A DNA stretch of 10,697 nucleotides from positions 1 through 10,697 of the forward strand of contig JBHJHK010000260.1 of the NCBI GenBank assembly GCA_050330975.1, given 5' to 3'. The stretch is from JBHJHK01 sp050330975 (GTDB lineage Bacteria > Pseudomonadota > Gammaproteobacteria > Competibacterales > Competibacteraceae). Both the position numbers and the translations under genes were made by a program. Of the stretch, positions 7,684 through 10,697 are shown one piece after another (the stretch's first letter is position 1; the number at the start of each line of letters is the position of its first letter). The notes beneath the pieces were generated by a model that was not told the origin of the DNA, did no database searches, and was given only the letters and a program-made list of their open reading frames with translations.

Positions 7684-7915
7684 AGGGCATCCCCCCCCTG
7701 TGGCCCTGGGCGCCCTTCAACGCAGCGGCCGTCACCACCGAAACCGTCATTACAAAACTTCATGATAGAGTGTTCTCTTACAAAGCGTTATGATTGGATG
7801 CCTAACCAAGGATGGCAGTTTCAAACCCCAAAGGCCGGTCCTCTCCCCAGGGATTCCCGTTCCCGCTGGTCGTCGACGAATGCCTTCTATGGACACCTTT
7901 CCCTTTGGGCGTTAA
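7684..7915. other. Non-coding divergent region with a local AT-rich island (probable promoter region)
   Basis: Between the HEAT-like gene and the kinase no open frame shows protein-like features. From about 7741 to 7800 the sequence is much richer in A and T than its surroundings and includes TATGAT at 7789-7794, a good match to a -10 hexamer. I could not find a convincing -35 at the usual distance. Several other short reading frames cross the region but look like chance. The kinase reading frame is open only from 7916, after a TAA at 7913-7915. Confidence 0.35.
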
Positions 7916-8002
7916 GGCACACAGGAATCTGAGTTTAGGGACAACGCCAAGCTCGCCCTGCCCGAGGGAGCTCGCATCGGCAATTACCGCATCGAGAGGA
8001 TC

Positions 8003-9853
8003 TTGGGCGCCGGCAACTTTGGCATCACCTACTTGGCCATTCATCAGGTCCTCAACACGGCAGTCGCCATCAAAGAGTACTTCCCCCGGGATTACTGCGA
8101 ACGCAACGACTGGTCGGTGCGCCCCAACACCTTGGGCAGGAAGCCCAGGAGCTCTGGCCAATCGACCTACTTCACCTGGGGGCTTGCCCGTTTTATCAGC
8201 GAGGGGCGCACCTTGGGCAAGATCCAACACCCCAACGTGGTGCGGGTGGTGGACTTTGTCACCGCCAACGACACGGCTTATCTCTGTATGGAGTACGAGC
8301 AAGGGGCCACCCTAGAGGAGATCCTTCAGCGCCGGCCCAAGCTCTCGGAACGCCAAGCCCGGGCGCTCATCGACCAGGTGTTGTCGGGCCTTGAGGCCAT
8401 CCACCAGCACCGAATCATCCACCGAGATATCAAGCCGTCCAACCTCTATTGGCGCAAGCGCGATCGCCAGTTCATGCTCATCGACTTCGGCAGCGCTCGG
8501 GAGCTACCCGAGGCCACCACGGCCTTGACCCACGTCATTACCCACGGCTATGCCCCTTTGGAGCAATACGGTCAATCCAGCCGGGACTTTGGCCCCTGGA
8601 CCGACATCTACGCCCTGGGGGCGGTGCTCTACCACGCCATCAGCGCCAAGAACCCGGCGCCAGCCCCCTTGCGGGTCTACAACGACGAATTGGTCCCCGC
8701 CGTGGAGATTGGCCGTGGGGAGTACTCCCACGCCCTGTTGACCGCCATCGATCGGGCGCTAAAGCTCAACTGGCAAGAGCGGTTTTTGAGTGCGGGGGAG
8801 ATGCGGGCGGTGTTGGCGGCCAGCAGCGGCGACGGCGCCGATGGCGCCGCCACCTGGGGTTCCTCCTCCAACGCCCTGGAGGCCAATGCATCACCAGTCC
8901 CGGGGCAGGGATCTCCCCCCAGCCGTCCCTGGGATGTCGCCAGTCCAGGATCGCGGGGTTCCCTACCCGCCAGTCCCCCCAGTGGGTTTCCCCCCAGTCA
9001 GCCGGGGGGCGAAACGGCCCTCAAGCGCCCCCCTTTGCCGGGGGTGGAGCAGATCCACGGCTGGCCCACCCCCAAAGTGGTGGAGCGCCAGCGCCAGACG
9101 GCCCTGGCCTTAGGCCGGGTGGAGTGCCAGTTTCGCGATCCCCTCAAGAGCGGTGGATTGGGGCCGGAGATGAGCTTGATTCCCGCCGGGGCCTTTGTTA
9201 TGGGGTCTCCCCCCGACGAAGCGGGCCATTTTGCCGACGAGGTACAGCACAACGTGACGTTGCCCAAGCCCTTCGCCCTGGGTGTCACGGCCGTGACCTT
9301 TGACGAATACGACCTTTACTGTCGCCACACCGGTGCCGACCGCCCCGACGACGATGGCTACGGGCGCGGCCTCATGCCGGTGATCAACGTGAGTTACGAA
9401 CAGGCCCTGGGCTATGCGCGTTGGCTGTCCCAACAGAGTGGGGAGCGCTATCGGCTGCCCACCGAGGCCGAGTGGGAATACGCCTGTCGGGCGGGCACGA
9501 CCACGGCCTACTGGTGGGGGAATGACATCGCCGTCAGTCGGGCGCGCTACGGCCAGGGCAAGAGTTCTGGACGACCCATGCCGGTGGATCGCTACGTCCC
9601 CAATCCCTGGGGGCTCTACCAGATGCACGGCAACGTCTGGGAGTGGGTCGAGGACGTCTATCGGCCGGACATCGGCCTTGGGGTGGGCCAAATCAACCCC
9701 CGCTACCTCGACGGGGGTTTCGACCGGGTGATCCGCGGCGGGGCGTGGTCCTATGACCACCAGACCCTGCGCTCGGCGGCGAGGAGCAGTTTGTTGGCGG
9801 ACCAGAGGAGCAATGCCGTGGGCTTTCGGGTGGCGAAGACGCTGCGGTTCTAG
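8003..9853 (+). CDS. Serine/threonine protein kinase with C-terminal FGE-sulfatase-like domain
   Basis: Counting from TTG 8003 the protein has 616 residues. Kinase motifs are complete: glycine loop GAGNFG (2-7), ATP-binding Lys24 in VAIKEYFP, catalytic HRDIKPSN with Asp142, metal-binding DFGSAR with Asp161, an activation segment ending GYAPLEQY, and WTDIYALG. The kinase domain ends near residue 272. A Pro/Ser/Gly-rich linker (about 285-350) leads to an FGE-sulfatase domain (about 388-614): SLIPAGAFVMGS, RLPTEAEWEYACRAG, GLYQMHGNVWEWVED, VIRGGAW and GFRVAK. The two active-site Cys of true formylglycine-generating enzymes are absent from the RGGAWSYDHQTLRSAAR region, so this domain is probably a binding module. 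No membrane helix is seen. TTG 8003 is the only usual start codon, but it would remove the first kinase strand. In-frame residues GARIGNYRIERIL directly upstream match kinase N-termini, so translation probably begins earlier, perhaps at CTG 7958. Substrates are unknown. Confidence 0.9.
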   Translation: MGAGNFGITYLAIHQVLNTAVAIKEYFPRDYCERNDWSVRPNTLGRKPRSSGQSTYFTWGLARFISEGRTLGKIQHPNVVRVVDFVTANDTAYLCMEYEQGATLEEILQRRPKLSERQARALIDQVLSGLEAIHQHRIIHRDIKPSNLYWRKRDRQFMLIDFGSARELPEATTALTHVITHGYAPLEQYGQSSRDFGPWTDIYALGAVLYHAISAKNPAPAPLRVYNDELVPAVEIGRGEYSHALLTAIDRALKLNWQERFLSAGEMRAVLAASSGDGADGAATWGSSSNALEANASPVPGQGSPPSRPWDVASPGSRGSLPASPPSGFPPSQPGGETALKRPPLPGVEQIHGWPTPKVVERQRQTALALGRVECQFRDPLKSGGLGPEMSLIPAGAFVMGSPPDEAGHFADEVQHNVTLPKPFALGVTAVTFDEYDLYCRHTGADRPDDDGYGRGLMPVINVSYEQALGYARWLSQQSGERYRLPTEAEWEYACRAGTTTAYWWGNDIAVSRARYGQGKSSGRPMPVDRYVPNPWGLYQMHGNVWEWVEDVYRPDIGLGVGQINPRYLDGGFDRVIRGGAWSYDHQTLRSAARSSLLADQRSNAVGFRVAKTLRF

Positions 9854-9870
9854 TCGCCAAGGGCGCCTTT

Positions 9871-10233
9871 TTAAAGCTGGCTTAGGCGAGCGTAGCCTTT
9901 GTCGGTGAGGCGGATGCCCACTAGGCTTTTGAGGGCAGGTGGGGCTTTCCTCGGATCCAGTCCACCGTTGCCATCTCGGGTGCCAGTTTCGCCCCCTTCG
10001 CCCCCTTGCCCAGGAGGGGTATCTGCGGTGGTCAGCACCTGCTGGGCGTCGATATAGCCGGCTCGATAGAGGGCGCCTAGGGCCCTGAGGGCTTCGACCC
10101 GCCGATAGCCCTGGGTTTCGGCCCAGATTTCCACCTGGCGGGATGTGACCTTCTCCCGGCGGCTCACCCGAGCCTCGGACAGGCTGATCAAGGCCTCCAA
10201 AATGTCGAGGGCCAAACTGTCGATGTCGTCCAC
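9871..10233 (-). CDS. Small hypothetical protein, winged-helix-like
   Basis: The protein has 120 residues and no recognised family. Residues 5-22 form a first helix (DSLALDILEALISLSEAR), 31-41 a second (SRQVEIWAETQ), and 43-60 a third (YRRVEALRALGALYRAGY). A Gly/Glu/Pro-rich insertion (about 70-95) then separates this from LVGIRLTDKGYARLSQL. The helix-helix-helix-strand order and the LTDKGYARL ending are typical of winged-helix DNA-binding folds, so a transcription-regulator-like role is plausible. The start is GTG 10233, supported by GGGAGG 4 bases upstream. The stop is 17 bp from the kinase stop on the other strand. The 5' end overlaps the divergent EamA gene by 11 bp, so it could regulate that transporter. 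Confidence 0.7.
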   Translation of the reverse strand: MDDIDSLALDILEALISLSEARVSRREKVTSRQVEIWAETQGYRRVEALRALGALYRAGYIDAQQVLTTADTPPGQGGEGGETGTRDGNGGLDPRKAPPALKSLVGIRLTDKGYARLSQL

Positions 10234-10697
10234 GCTACCTCCCTCGGGCGCCGGCCAAAAGGCTTTATTAGCCCACGGTCAGATTGTATTGACCATGCTG
10301 TTCTGGGGCCAGATGGTGCCGGGGTTTGCGGTGCTGCTCCAAGTGTTCGACCCCTTTGCCTTGACGGCCATCCGCTACACCCTGGCGGTGCCGGTGATGG
10401 TGGCGTTGACCGTTTTGCTCCTCGGCTTGGGGGCTGCTTTGAATAGGCTGAGCCTTTGGCGCATCTTCGCCTTGGGGAGCGCCGGCATGGGGGGCTTGGC
10501 GGTATTCATGACCTTGGGACTGGCCTTTACCCACCCCATCACTGCGCTGATCGTCCAGTCCTGCTCGCCCCTCACCCATACGGCCATTGCTCATTTTTTC
10601 TACCGCGAGCCCTTGGCGCCGGGGGTGGTGACAGCGCTATTTTTGATCATTCCCGGCGCGGTTTGTATGGGAGTGGGGGCTTGGTCGGCGGAAGTGG
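10223..10697 (+). CDS. Partial EamA/DMT-superfamily transporter
   Basis: The frame starts at ATG 10223 and runs off the right edge after 158 codons. It shows alternating hydrophobic segments near residues 20-40 (IVLTMLFWGQMVPGFAVLL), 47-68 (LTAIRYTLAVPVMVALTVLLLG), 79-102, 106-127 and 132-154. The first helix with FWG, then FDPFALTAIRY, and later a Pro-containing helix followed by FFYREPL, are the usual layout of the first EamA repeat (drug/metabolite transporter superfamily). These inner-membrane carriers usually export amino acids or metabolites; the substrate cannot be told. A GAGGG lies 12 bases before the ATG. A shorter form could start at ATG 10295, but that would cut into the first helix. 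The full protein should be near 300 residues with a second five-helix repeat outside the window. Confidence 0.82.
   Translation, partial: MSSTLPPSGAGQKALLAHGQIVLTMLFWGQMVPGFAVLLQVFDPFALTAIRYTLAVPVMVALTVLLLGLGAALNRLSLWRIFALGSAGMGGLAVFMTLGLAFTHPITALIVQSCSPLTHTAIAHFFYREPLAPGVVTALFLIIPGAVCMGVGAWSAEV
10238..10243 (-). promoter_or_regulatory. Strong ribosome binding site for the GTG start at 10233
   Basis: The minus strand reads GGGAGG, then TAGC, then GTG GAC GAC. This near-consensus element with 4-base spacing fixes the start of the small winged-helix-like gene, even though it begins with GTG and overlaps the divergent transporter gene. Confidence 0.55.

Noticed and set aside
7812..8315. A 167-codon plus-strand open frame overlapping the kinase start
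   Set aside because: It is in a different frame from the kinase. Its product is Ser/Pro/Thr-rich with no recognisable motif, whereas the kinase frame has conserved residues across the overlap.
9720..9850. Possible diversity-generating retroelement variable region at the end of the FGE-like domain
   Set aside because: The VIRGGAW to GFRVAK layout resembles such targets, but no reverse transcriptase or template repeat is seen in the window and the stretch is not AAY-rich. The layout is also normal for the domain family.
9854..9870. Bidirectional terminator between the convergent kinase and winged-helix-like genes
   Set aside because: GGCGCC followed by TTTTT is suggestive, but the symmetric part has no room for a loop and the stem is short.

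Overview
This is a GC-rich bacterial chromosomal window with densely packed genes, short intergenic gaps and Shine-Dalgarno-like starts. The protein types (tRNA-acetylase-like protein, stand-alone malonyl-CoA:ACP transacylase, Ser/Thr kinase fused to an FGE-sulfatase-like domain, EamA exporter) suit an environmental proteobacterium, possibly gammaproteobacterial. This is a loose inference, and nothing here fixes the taxon. I saw no rRNA, tRNA, CRISPR array, IS element or integrase.

Left block, minus strand, read right to left (5313 to 1): an acyltransferase (fabD-like), a 357-aa winged-helix-like protein, a 948-aa ATPase, and the start of a gene that runs off the left edge (possibly tmcA). 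Gaps are 27, 21 and 55 bp, so this looks like one operon. The most unusual part is the middle pair. The ATPase has an intact N-terminal ORC/STAND-type P-loop NTPase and a C-terminal half that reads like a HerA/FtsK-type ATPase whose nucleotide-binding loop has been lost. Its partner carries winged-helix-like regions. I cannot name a characterised system for this pair; a DNA-transaction or defence role is conceivable but unproven.

Middle block: a 198-bp divergent region with a perfect 17-bp dyad separates fabD from a plus-strand gamma-glutamyltranspeptidase-family gene (5512-7071). That protein keeps the autoprocessing Thr but has lost most residues that hold the gamma-glutamyl group, so its substrate is probably not glutathione. 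A convergent minus-strand gene (7683-7090) encodes a membrane-anchored protein with HEAT-like helices.

Right block: a non-coding, locally AT-rich stretch (7684 to about 7915) precedes a plus-strand Ser/Thr kinase with a C-terminal FGE-sulfatase-like domain (to 9853). Its start is problematic: kinase-like sequence continues upstream of the only usual start codon, and an in-frame TAA separates it from the nearest ATG. A small winged-helix-like gene (10233-9871, minus) converges on it. That gene overlaps head-to-head with the 5' end of an EamA/DMT-family transporter (10223 to beyond the right edge).
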